Assembly (NCBI RefSeq): GCF_007830515.1
Contig: NZ_VLKT01000007.1
Coordinates: 119,042 to 183,041, forward strand
Source: Mesorhizobium tianshanense
GTDB taxonomy: Bacteria; Pseudomonadota; Alphaproteobacteria; Rhizobiales; Rhizobiaceae
Direction of reading: 5' to 3'
DNA length: 64,000 nucleotides
A program made the translations under genes and the position numbers. Positions 54,119 through 64,000 of the stretch are shown here, piece after piece. Every line of letters begins with the position of its first letter. The stretch's first letter is position 1. The notes beneath the pieces were generated by a model, which saw only the letters and a program-made list of their open reading frames with translations, did no database searches and was not told the DNA's origin.

Positions 54119-54946
54119 AGGCAAGGTGGCCGTGGTGACCGGCGCCGGTGCCGGCATCGGCAAGGCATGCGCCCTCGCCATCGCGCCCGAGGGCGGCAGA
54201 GTGGTGGTGGCCGACATTGATGGCTCGGCGGCCATCGCCTGCACCGCGCAGATCACGGCCGAAGCGGGCCACGCGCTGGCCCTGGCCATGGACATCGCCG
54301 ATGCGCAGGCGGTGGCAGCGCTGTTCGAGACGGCGGAGCGGCACTTCGGTGGGGTCGACTGCGGTGAACAACGCGAGCCATGCATCTGACCCCGCACGAC
54401 CGCGCGATCCTCGACCTGGACCTGGCGGTCTGGGATCAGACCATGGCGACCAATCTGCGCGGCACGCTGCTCTGCTGCCGGCAGGCCATCCCACGGATGA
54501 TCGCCCGCGGCGGTGGCGCGATCGTCAACATGTCGTCGTGCCAGGGGCTCAGCGGTGACACCGCGCAGACGTCCTACGCCGCGTCGAAGGCGGCGATGAA
54601 CATGCTGTCGGCCTCGCTCGCCACCCAGTACGGTCATGCGCAGATCCGCTGCAACGCGGTTGCGCCGGGTCTCATCATGACCGAGCGTCTCCTCGCCAAG
54701 CTGGACGAGTGCATGCAACGGCATCTGCGCCGGCACCAGCTCCTGCCGCGCGTCGGCCGCCCCGAGGACGTGGCCGCGCTGGTGGCGTTCCTGCTCTCCG
54801 ACGATGCTGCGTTCATCATCGGCCAGGTCGTGTGCATCGACGGCGGCATGCTGGCGCATATGCCGACGTACGCCGACGGTGGCAACAGCCGCGCCGCGCG
54901 GCCTGCCGGCGACACCGCCGAAGCGGCCGCGGCGCCGAGCTGCTGA
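54105..54946 (+). pseudogene. Short-chain dehydrogenase of the GA operon (SDR-GA), frameshifted
   Basis: The start, behind AGGAGGACACG, reads MGRFEGKVAVVTGAGAGIGKA (NAD motif). The frame breaks after ERHFGGVD. The expected LLVNNAS is read as VNNAS in a second frame (54364-) and the family resumes in a third frame from MHLTPHDRAILDLDLAVWDQTMATNLRG through SYAASKAAMNM (YxxxK) to the end. Compared with intact homologues about 2 nt are missing on each side of the NNA motif. SDR-GA oxidises GA12-aldehyde to GA12. Sequencing error is possible in this GC-rich stretch. Confidence 0.82.
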
Positions 54947-56298
54947 TGGAGCTGATGGACATGCTGCTCAACCCGCTGAACCGTCGCCACCGGCTCCGGC
55001 ACGACATCCCGGTCGTGCCCGGCGCTTTCCCCCTGGTCGGGCACCTTCCCGCCATCGTCTGCGACCTGCCGCGCCTGCTGCGGCGCGCGGAACGGACGCT
55101 GGGCAGCCACTTCTGGCTGGATTTCGGCCCTGCCGGACACCTGATGACCTGCATGGATCCGGACGCGTTCGCACTGCTCCGGCACAAGGACGTGTCCTCG
55201 GCGCTGATCGAAGGGATCGCGCCCGAATTGCTTAGTGGAACGTTGGTCGCCCAGGACGGCGGCGCGCACCGGCAGGCGCGCGATGCGATCAAGGCGGCGT
55301 TCCTGCCCAAAGGGCTGACCCAGGCCGGCATCGGCGACCTGTTCGAGCCCGTCATCCGGGCGCGGGTGCAGGCGTGGCGCGACCGCGGCGACGTAACCAT
55401 CCTGCGCGAAACCGGCGACCTGATGCTAAAGCTCATCTTCAGCCTCATGGGAATCCCCGCGCAGGACCTGCCGGGATGGCATCGCAAGTACCGGCAACTG
55501 CTGCAGTTGATCGTCGCGCCCCCGGTCGACCTGCCCGGACTGCCCTTGCGGCGCGGCCGCGCCGCCCGCGACTGGATCGACGCGCAGTTGCGCCAGTTCG
55601 TCCGCGACGCGCGCGCGCATGCCGCGCGCACCGGGTTGATCAAGGACATGGTGAGCGCCTTCGATCGCAGCGACGATGCGCTCTCCGATGACGTCCTGGT
55701 CGCCAATATTCGCTTGCTGCTGCTTGGCGGTCACGAGACCACCGCCTCGACGATGGCCTGGATGGTGATCGAGCTGGCGCGGCAGCCTGTGCTGTGGGAC
55801 GCCCTGGTCGAAGAGGCGCAACGCGTGGGCGCGGTGCCGACCCGACACGCGGACCTAGCGCAGTGTCCGGTCGCCGAGGCGCTGTTCCGCGAGACGCTGC
55901 GCCTGCATCCGGCGGTCACGCTCCTGCCGCGTCGCGCGCTGCAGGAATTGCAACTCGGCCAACGGCGCATTCCCGCGGGCACCCATCTGTGCATCCCGCT
56001 GCTGCATTTCTCGACCTCGGCGCTGCTGCACGAGGCGCCTGATCAGTTCCGCCTGGCGCGGTGGCTGCAACGCACGGAGCCGATCCGGCCGGTGGACATG
56101 CTGCAGTTCGGTACCGGCCCACACGTCTGCATCGGCTACCACTTGGTATGGCTGGAACTGGTGCAGTTCTGCATCGCCTTGGCGCTGACCATGCACAAGG
56201 CCGGGGTGCGGCCGCGGTTGCTGAGCGGCGTCGAAAAAGGCCGGCGCTATTACCCGACCGCACATCCGTCCATGACAATCCGCATCGGATTCTCATGA
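54946..56298 (+). CDS. cyp117: Cytochrome P450 CYP117 (ent-kaurene oxidase of the GA operon)
   Basis: A 450-residue P450. VVPGAFPLVGHLPAIVCDLPRLLRRAERTLG is the proline-rich entry; the I-helix reads LLLGGHETTAST, ExxR is FRETLRLHPAVTLLPRR, and the haem loop FGTGPHVCIGYHL holds Cys395. In characterised rhizobia CYP117 oxidises ent-kaurene to ent-kaurenoic acid. The ATG overlaps the SDR stop (TGATG). Confidence 0.9.
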   Translation: MELMDMLLNPLNRRHRLRHDIPVVPGAFPLVGHLPAIVCDLPRLLRRAERTLGSHFWLDFGPAGHLMTCMDPDAFALLRHKDVSSALIEGIAPELLSGTLVAQDGGAHRQARDAIKAAFLPKGLTQAGIGDLFEPVIRARVQAWRDRGDVTILRETGDLMLKLIFSLMGIPAQDLPGWHRKYRQLLQLIVAPPVDLPGLPLRRGRAARDWIDAQLRQFVRDARAHAARTGLIKDMVSAFDRSDDALSDDVLVANIRLLLLGGHETTASTMAWMVIELARQPVLWDALVEEAQRVGAVPTRHADLAQCPVAEALFRETLRLHPAVTLLPRRALQELQLGQRRIPAGTHLCIPLLHFSTSALLHEAPDQFRLARWLQRTEPIRPVDMLQFGTGPHVCIGYHLVWLELVQFCIALALTMHKAGVRPRLLSGVEKGRRYYPTAHPSMTIRIGFS

Positions 56299-56443
56299 GC
56301 TGGCATCGCCATGCCCCGTGTGGCGAGGCAGCGGCGCCGGCGACGCGCGGCATTGCTGCACTCAGCGCGTGCGCTCGTGCGACTGCGGCAACACCGCGGC
56401 GGCTCGGCGCTCGCCGTGGCCGTCTCCTGTCAGGTACACGGAC

Positions 56444-57451
56444 ATGAACAACATGCAGGCCGGTTCCACGCTACACGACGACCGAACTGGCGTTTCCGCG
56501 CTCGGCGGATTGAGCGCGCAGGCGCGCGGCACATCCGGCAGGCTGCTGCCGGAGATCTGGATGCAGGACGGCGCAAAGAGGGTCGAACAGGCGCTGGCGC
56601 GTCTTCTCTGCGCCGAAGACGACGGTGAGACCGAGCTGATGGCGGCGATGCGCTACGCCACCTTGCATGGCGGCAAGCGCACCCGCGCCTTGCTCTGTCT
56701 GGCTGCCGGCGCACTGGCCGACACGCCGGCGCACATGCTCGACGACGTCGGCGCCGCCATCGAGATGATGCACGCCTGTACCCTGGTCCACGACGACCTG
56801 CCCGCGATGGACGACGACGTGCTTCGCCGCGGCCTTCCGACCGTGCACGTCAAGTTCGGCGAAGCCACTGCGATCCTGGTCGGCGATGCGCTGCAGGCGC
56901 ACGCCTTCCTGACCCTGGCGAGCCTGGATGCGCCGGGCGACAACCGTATCGCGCTCGTGCGCGAACTGGCGCAGGCGGTGTCCGCCGAGGGTGCCGCAGG
57001 CGGGCAGGCCATGGATCTGTCGCTGGTCGGAAAGCACGTCGAGCTGGACAGGATCGTGGCGATGCACCGGATGAAGAGCGGAGCGCTAGTGCGCGCGTCC
57101 GTTCGCATGGGCGCGCTATGCGCCATCGTGGAGGATGCCGCGCACGCTGCGCTGTACTGTGCGCTAGATCGCTACAGCGCCTGTTTCGGCCTGGCGTTGC
57201 AGGTGGTCGACGACATTCTCGACGTGACAGCGGATACCGCGACGCTGGGCAAGACCCCCGGTAAGGACGCGGCGGCGCAGAAGCCGACCTGCGCGTCGAT
57301 CATGGGGCTGCAGGCAGCGCGCCAGTTCGCGCTGGATCTGTTGCGCGACGCCGGGGAGGCCATCGTCCCGCTGGGGCCGCGGGCGGAACGGTTGGCGCAG
57401 ATGCTGCAGCGGGCCAATGCGTATCTGTTCAAGCACGCGCCATGCGCATGA
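56444..57451 (+). CDS. Geranylgeranyl diphosphate synthase of the GA operon
   Basis: A 335-residue trans-isoprenyl diphosphate synthase. The first Asp-rich motif is DDLPAMD (117-123) with GGKRTRALL upstream; the second is DDILD (256-260) with the GKTPGKDAAAQKPT loop. It makes the C20 precursor GGPP for CPS. ATG 56444 is the likely start; an upstream frame lacks family features. It is 145 bp after CYP117. Confidence 0.9.
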   Translation: MNNMQAGSTLHDDRTGVSALGGLSAQARGTSGRLLPEIWMQDGAKRVEQALARLLCAEDDGETELMAAMRYATLHGGKRTRALLCLAAGALADTPAHMLDDVGAAIEMMHACTLVHDDLPAMDDDVLRRGLPTVHVKFGEATAILVGDALQAHAFLTLASLDAPGDNRIALVRELAQAVSAEGAAGGQAMDLSLVGKHVELDRIVAMHRMKSGALVRASVRMGALCAIVEDAAHAALYCALDRYSACFGLALQVVDDILDVTADTATLGKTPGKDAAAQKPTCASIMGLQAARQFALDLLRDAGEAIVPLGPRAERLAQMLQRANAYLFKHAPCA

Positions 57452-57759
57452 GCGTGCCCGTCCGCATGGAGTCGCCCCTGTGCCGCTGCGATCGGCCGGC
57501 GGCAGCGGTGCATGCTGCACTGTGTCCGAGTCCGCGGCGCCGATCGCAGCGGTTGCCCAGCACGGCCGCGGCGCACGCGGCGCAGCTGCGCGCAAGCCTA
57601 TGCAGCGGACCGGCGCCAGCATCGGGGCGCGTCGCCGCGCCGGAGCAGGGCGGCCGTCCGGCGCTGCCCATGCGCCGGGCCGCGACGGGGCTGCGGCGAC
57701 GTGCGCGGCGTCTGCCCGATCCTGGCTCTCGTCAACCGTCTGCAGAAGGAACATCCCGC
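57452..57759 (+). other. Spacer between GGPP synthase and CPS
   Basis: 308 bp, unusually long inside this otherwise compact operon. The CPS frame stays open through it from 57442, so an N-terminally extended CPS is formally possible, but the content (Arg/Ala/Pro-rich) does not look like protein and the family start is at 57760. Confidence 0.5.
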
Positions 57760-60197
<2,438 letters not shown>

Positions 60198-60282
60198 ACG
60201 CGCGGGAGGCGGCGGCGTGCGCGCGCTGCCGTCGGTCCGATCCGATGCGACGCCGTCGCCCAATGCGACGGATGGAGCGAGC

Positions 60283-61332
60283 ATGAGCGACACCGCCCTG
60301 AGCCGGCGCAAGGACGACCATCTGGACATCGTGCTGGATCGGCGAACGGCGCCGGCCACGGTCGCCGCCGGCTGGGAGTACATCCGTTTCGAACACTGCG
60401 CATTGCCCGAGTTGGATCTGACGCAGATCGACCTGCGCGCCTCTCTGCTGGGCAAGACCATGCGCGCGCCGCTGCTGATCAGCTCCATGACCGGCGGCAT
60501 GCCACGCGCCGAGGCCATCAACCGGCATCTGAGCGAGGCAGCGCAAGCCTTGGGGATCGCCATGTGCGTCGGTTCGCAGCGCGTGAGCCTGCAATCCCGC
60601 AACTCCCAGGGGCTGACGCGCGCGCTGCGCCGCCTGGCCCCAGACATTCCCTTGCTGGCCAATATCGGCGCCGCGCAACTGCGCGAGGCCAACGGCCTGG
60701 ACCTGGCGCGCCGGGCGGTGGATGCGCTGGAGGCCGATGGACTCATCGTCCATCTCAATCCGCTGCAGGAAGCGGTACAGCCGGAGGGCGACCGCGACTG
60801 GCGCGGCGTCCTAGCGCAGATCGCTCGCGCCGCGCGCAGCGTGGGCGTGCCGATCGTGGCCAAGGAAGTGGGGTCGGGCCTGTCCGCCTCGGTGGCCTGT
60901 GCGCTCGTCGAGGCGGGCGTGGCGGTGATCGATGTTGCCGGCGCCGGCGGCACCAGTTGGGCCGCGGTGGAGGGCGAGCGCGCCCGCGATACCGCCGACC
61001 GTGCAGTGGCGATGGCGTTCGCCGATTGGGGGATTCCGACCCCGGCCAGCGTGCAGGCGGTACGTCGGGCGCTGCCAACGGTGAAGCTGATCGCGTCGGG
61101 CGGGATCCGCGACGGCGTCGACGTGGCCAAGGCCATCCGCCTGGGCGCGGACATCGCCGGGCAGGCGGCCGGCGTGCTGCGCGCGGCGACGGTGTCCACC
61201 GAGGCGGTTGTCGCGCATTTCGAGATCGTCATCCGCCAGTTGGCCGTCGCCTGCTTCTGCACCGGCTCGGCTGATCTGGCGGCGTTGCGTCAGGCGCGCT
61301 TGTTGCCCTCGGCGCATCTGCCCGCCGGCTGA
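60283..61332 (+). CDS. idi: Type 2 (FMN) isopentenyl diphosphate isomerase of the GA operon
   Basis: A 349-residue IDI-2. [12 protein letters not shown] is the N-terminal substrate motif; [39 protein letters not shown] and [19 protein letters not shown] IASGGIRDG carry FMN and Mg sites. It balances IPP and DMAPP for GGPP synthesis. This gene is found at the 3' end of only some bacterial GA operons. GGAG precedes ATG 60283; an in-frame GTG at 60184 overlaps KS. Confidence 0.9.
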   Translation: MSDTALSRRKDDHLDIVLDRRTAPATVAAGWEYIRFEHCALPELDLTQIDLRASLLGKTMRAPLLISSMTGGMPRAEAINRHLSEAAQALGIAMCVGSQRVSLQSRNSQGLTRALRRLAPDIPLLANIGAAQLREANGLDLARRAVDALEADGLIVHLNPLQEAVQPEGDRDWRGVLAQIARAARSVGVPIVAKEVGSGLSASVACALVEAGVAVIDVAGAGGTSWAAVEGERARDTADRAVAMAFADWGIPTPASVQAVRRALPTVKLIASGGIRDGVDVAKAIRLGADIAGQAAGVLRAATVSTEAVVAHFEIVIRQLAVACFCTGSADLAALRQARLLPSAHLPAG

Positions 61333-62058
61333 TGCCGGCGTCGCCCCCACGTGGCGGCGGGCGCCTAGCTAGTTTCCATCCACAGTGTGCTGCAGCAAGC
61401 AAAAGGAGGTTCGATGGTGAACTGACAACATGCTGAGAAGCTGCGTGAAAGATGAGGGTAGGCCCCTCGGGATCGGCTTTCAGGAGCGGGTCTCATTTGG
61501 GCGCCGGCAACGGCGTTCGTGAAGCGTAGACAGCGGATGCTGAAGCCCGAGGTTGAGCCTCGAAATGCTCTATACGCTGGAGCCTTTGGTGTTGGGACCA
61601 CTGGGGGCAGCATCGGCGGGACCGTGATAGGCGAGGTCTTGTCGATCCGGCCGGGGTCTGAGAACCGGGCAAAGGCATGGGATGGATTGCCAGGAAACAC
61701 GAGAGATCCCGCTTGCGTCCACGGACGCGGCGCGCCGGAGGAAGGAACGCCGGCTGATCAAATGTTCCAGGCCCAGTGCGCGTCCTCCACGCGCGTTGGG
61801 AGCGCTGCGGCGGACACGAAGGACGGAGGAGCGTGTGGAGCCTGCGACCGAAACCATAAGGGACCAGGCATGCGCGGGCGGGAAGTCGTAGTGCCTTCAT
61901 AGTACCGGCGAAGGCGGGGAACCGGGACCCGGCGGAGGGAAGGGAGGCATCATGAAGAGAGAACCGTTGACCTGAAACAAGGGAGGGGGCACTGAACCCT
62001 ACAAACCTGTCCACGAACCGACAACGGATAGCCGAACTGGCGAGGACGAAAGATCGCC
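61333..62058. other. Gene-free relic DNA after the GA operon
   Basis: 726 bp without a supported gene. The part 61440-61975 has the patchy GC-rich, GGGAAGG-rich look of the 5' non-coding region of a bacterial group II intron, but no reverse transcriptase follows and I could not fold conserved domains by eye. The identity is left open. Confidence 0.35.
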
Positions 62059-62487
62059 ATGACAATGAAATTCCCCCTTGTTGAAGACACACTTGGAAAG
62101 AAACTCGAGGCCGGGACAGGGCTGTCGGTCGACTGCCTCACGTGCAATCGGAAAGCTGTCCTAGACGTGGCCGAACTGGTGAAACGTTTCGGGCCGGATC
62201 AGCCATGCTTGCACTGGGACCTGGTGAAACTGATCTTCTGCCATGAGTGCCGCAGCGCCGGCCGAGACGATCGCAATCTGCAGTTCACCAACCAGGCGAG
62301 GATGCCTGAGAGCGTCGCTAAACCTCGTGACGATCAAAACGACCATCTATCCCGCGGCTGCCATAGATCCACCGGCGTTCGCCAAAGGCGGTACCGGGCG
62401 GCTTTTGCGATCTGGTGGGCGACCGGCTCAAAGAAATGGGTCGACGAACCATCCTCTAACGTATTGATTCCAATAAAGAAACCTTGA
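62059..62487 (+). CDS. Small zinc-ribbon-like protein of unknown function
   Basis: A 142-residue frame behind GAGGACG. Residues ~1-75 look real: FPLVEDTLGKKLEAG, CLTCNRKAVLDVAELVKRFGPDQPC, then FCHECRS, giving two CxxC pairs as in small rhizobial metal-binding proteins. The last ~65 residues are of low-quality composition, so the gene may be truncated or frameshifted after RNLQF. It lies within 90 bp of the right attachment scar. Confidence 0.45.
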   Translation: MTMKFPLVEDTLGKKLEAGTGLSVDCLTCNRKAVLDVAELVKRFGPDQPCLHWDLVKLIFCHECRSAGRDDRNLQFTNQARMPESVAKPRDDQNDHLSRGCHRSTGVRQRRYRAAFAIWWATGSKKWVDEPSSNVLIPIKKP

Positions 62488-62573
62488 CCTTCCGGGCCCA
62501 AAATTCGCCAGTACGGTGCGGCCTAGCATCGTCAAATCGAAACGATCAGTGATTGTCGGCATCGGTGGTTGCG

Positions 62574-62587
62574 TGTCCCCGCAACCA
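62574..62587 (+). other. Attachment-site half: 3' end of initiator tRNA-fMet
   Basis: TGTCCCCGCAACCA is the end of initiator tRNA: acceptor 3' strand CCCCGCA (with the initiator-specific unpaired A72), discriminator A and CCA. The tRNA does not continue upstream. Directly downstream lies AATGCC and a strong terminator as expected after a real tRNA gene. Read as the distal scar of an integrase that targets met-tRNA; element DNA lies to the left. Confidence 0.65.
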
Positions 62588-62597
62588 AATGCCGAAA

Positions 62598-62626
62598 ACG
62601 GCCCGCCCTGTGCGGGCCGTTTTTTT
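62598..62626 (+). terminator. Rho-independent terminator downstream of the tRNA-fMet tail
   Basis: ACGGCCCGC pairs with GCGGGCCGT (9 bp, 5-nt loop) followed by six more Ts. It is 11 bp after the CCA and probably the native terminator of the tRNA-fMet gene. Confidence 0.85.
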
Positions 62627-62711
62627 ATTCGGCTGTGCCGGCCGGTTGATTTTGAAAGCCGACGTAGCGGGACAGAAAAAGTCAAATCCTGTCAGGGCAG
62701 CAACCAATTTC

Positions 62712-64000
62712 GGGTTGTGTGCGTCAAGTTCTGCAAAAAGGGGCGGCCATGGAGCTGGTCATGCGGCTTGGCGCAGAGCGAGCTTCTTGTGCTCGCGCAG
62801 GTCGTCCATGTTGATGTAGCGGTTGGCCTCCATCCAGTTTTCGTTGGTTTCGACGGCCAGTGCCCTGACGAGGCGCAGGCAACTCTGTGAGTTTGGAAAG
62901 ATGCGCACGACATAGGTGCGCCGTCGGATTTCCTCGTTGAGCCGTTCAAGCATGTTGGTGCTCTTCAGATGTTTGTGGTGCTGGCGTGGCAGACGAAAGA
63001 AGGTCAGCGTGTACTCGATGGTCTCCTCCACCCATGTCGTCAGTCGTGGGTAGCGGGCCGACCATTTGGCAAGCCATGCGGCGAGATCGGCCTTGGCCTC
63101 GGCGAGATCGCGCCGGTCGTAGAGCCAGCGCAGTTCCTGCAGGCAGTCGTCGCCATGCTTTCTCGGCAGGTGATCGAGCGCGTTCCTGAGGAAGTGCACG
63201 TAGCAGCGCTGCCATGCAGCTTCCGGGATCACCTCGCCGATCGCCGCGACCAGGCCGGCATGATCGTCGGACACGACCAGTTCGACGCCCCTGAGGCCGC
63301 GTGCCTTCAAGCCGACGAGGAAGTCCCTCCAGGCCGAGCGGCTCTCGCGATTGGCCATCTCCACGGCCAGGATCTGGCGGCGACCGTCCCAGTCGATGCC
63401 GACCGCGATCAGCACCGCCTGGCTCATGACGATGCCGGCTTCGCGCACCTTCTCGTAACGGGCGTCGAGGATGAGGTAGGCAAACGGCTCTTGAAGCGGG
63501 CGCTCGGCAAAGGCCTTCAGGCTCTCGTCCAGGCGTTTGTTGATGGCCGAGATCGACGAGGCCGAGAAGGCATGGCCACACAGCTCTTCCGTGATCGCCT
63601 TGACCTTCCGGGTCGAAACGCCCTGCACATACATCTCCGCAAGTGTGGCCACCAAGGCCCGCTCCGAACGCTGGTAACGCTCGAAAAGCTCGGTGGAGAA
63701 GCGCCCGGCCCGGTCCTGCGGAACCCGCAGCTCAAGCTTGCCAACACGGGTGACAAGAGTGCGGCCATAATAACCCGAGCGATAGCCGAGCCGCTCCGGT
63801 GTGCGCTCGCCTTTCGAAGCACCCAGAGCCTCGTCCATCTCGGCCTCGAGCACCTCCTGCATCACCGCACGGATCACTTCATGCAGACCTTGCGGGTCCG
63901 AAAGCAGAATGTCTTTGACGGCGGCGCTGGCGGTCTTACTTTCAGTCTTGGTCATGGTGGCGTTCCTTCGCGGGAATCAGGTGACGTTGAACATCACCAG
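62712..64000 (-). mobile_element. IS256-family insertion sequence, cut by the window edge
   Basis: The outer end reads GGGTTGTGTGCGTCAAG at 62712, resembling the inverted repeat of the ISRm3 group, and the transposase fills the element. The other terminal repeat would lie beyond 64,000, so length and target duplication cannot be given. Confidence 0.75.
62759..63955 (-). CDS. IS256-family (mutator-type) transposase
   Basis: A 398-residue transposase, apparently full length. YRSGYYGRTLVTRVGKLELRVPQDRAG is the N-terminal DNA-binding region. LILDARYEKVREAG carries the first catalytic Asp, VVSDDHAGLVAAIGEVIPEAAWQRCYVHFLRN the second Asp with the family C-x2-H motif, and STNMLERLNEEIRRRTYVVRIFPN the catalytic Glu. 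It moves the IS by a circular intermediate in known members. Confidence 0.95.
   Translation of the reverse strand: MTKTESKTASAAVKDILLSDPQGLHEVIRAVMQEVLEAEMDEALGASKGERTPERLGYRSGYYGRTLVTRVGKLELRVPQDRAGRFSTELFERYQRSERALVATLAEMYVQGVSTRKVKAITEELCGHAFSASSISAINKRLDESLKAFAERPLQEPFAYLILDARYEKVREAGIVMSQAVLIAVGIDWDGRRQILAVEMANRESRSAWRDFLVGLKARGLRGVELVVSDDHAGLVAAIGEVIPEAAWQRCYVHFLRNALDHLPRKHGDDCLQELRWLYDRRDLAEAKADLAAWLAKWSARYPRLTTWVEETIEYTLTFFRLPRQHHKHLKSTNMLERLNEEIRRRTYVVRIFPNSQSCLRLVRALAVETNENWMEANRYINMDDLREHKKLALRQAA

Noticed and set aside
61440..61975. Group II intron remnant
   Set aside because: Only general resemblance of sequence texture; no domain V or reverse transcriptase could be identified by reading.
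62688..62708. Second tRNA-like tail (TCAAATCCTGTC...GCAACCA)
   Set aside because: The 5' T-stem is absent and three bases in the acceptor part do not fit; it may be chance or a decayed copy, too weak to call.

Overview
The window reads as the chromosome of a rhizobial alphaproteobacterium, most likely Mesorhizobium. The evidence is a ChvE/GguAB sugar importer with GbpR, a RhaRSTPQUK/RhaDI rhamnose locus in the Rhizobium arrangement, an ALAS-type hemA with a FixK/FNR box, an alphaproteobacterial SAM-II riboswitch before metZ, dispersed rhizobial palindromes, a nifH remnant and a bacterial gibberellin (GA) operon. Nothing was searched against a database; family names come from recognised motifs and remembered family sequences.

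Bases 1-51,200 look like chromosomal backbone. In order they hold: a GT21 ceramide glucosyltransferase; metZ behind a SAM-II riboswitch and terminator; a dCTP deaminase; an orphan amino-acid binding protein; gguC-gguB-gguA-chvE with divergent gbpR; tRNA-Gly(CCC); an OafA-like acyltransferase; an HDAC-fold deacetylase and a MATE exporter; pyrD; an SSF-type hybrid kinase with a LuxR-type regulator (CrbS/CrbR-like); mscL; an aminotransferase; hemA; galE; a D-amino-acid dehydrogenase followed by an unusual racemase fused to a degenerate arginase-like domain; the divergent rhamnose locus; ggt; and a ferric-siderophore locus (fhuA relic, fhuD, fhuB, frameshifted esterase, no fhuC).

Bases 51,204-62,587 look like a fragment of a symbiosis island. 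The left edge is an 18-nt copy of the 3' end of tRNA-Phe (minus strand). The right edge is a 14-nt copy of the 3' end of initiator tRNA-fMet (plus strand), followed by what looks like that tRNA's own terminator. Two different tRNA tails at the two ends are not expected for a simple integrative element. They fit one segment of a multipartite (tripartite) symbiosis ICE. An IS256-family element follows from about 62,712 and runs off the window.

Inside the fragment a broken nifH with a NifA site and a near-consensus sigma-54 promoter is joined to a GA operon whose first gene, CYP112, has been deleted down to its last ~13 codons. The operon continues CYP114 - ferredoxin - SDR (frameshifted) - CYP117 - GGPP synthase - CPS - KS - type 2 IDI. 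The diterpene half and the two early oxidases look intact. The GA12-forming SDR and the C20-oxidase are lost or broken, so as read the pathway should stop near GA12-aldehyde or GA12, possibly driven from a captured nif promoter.
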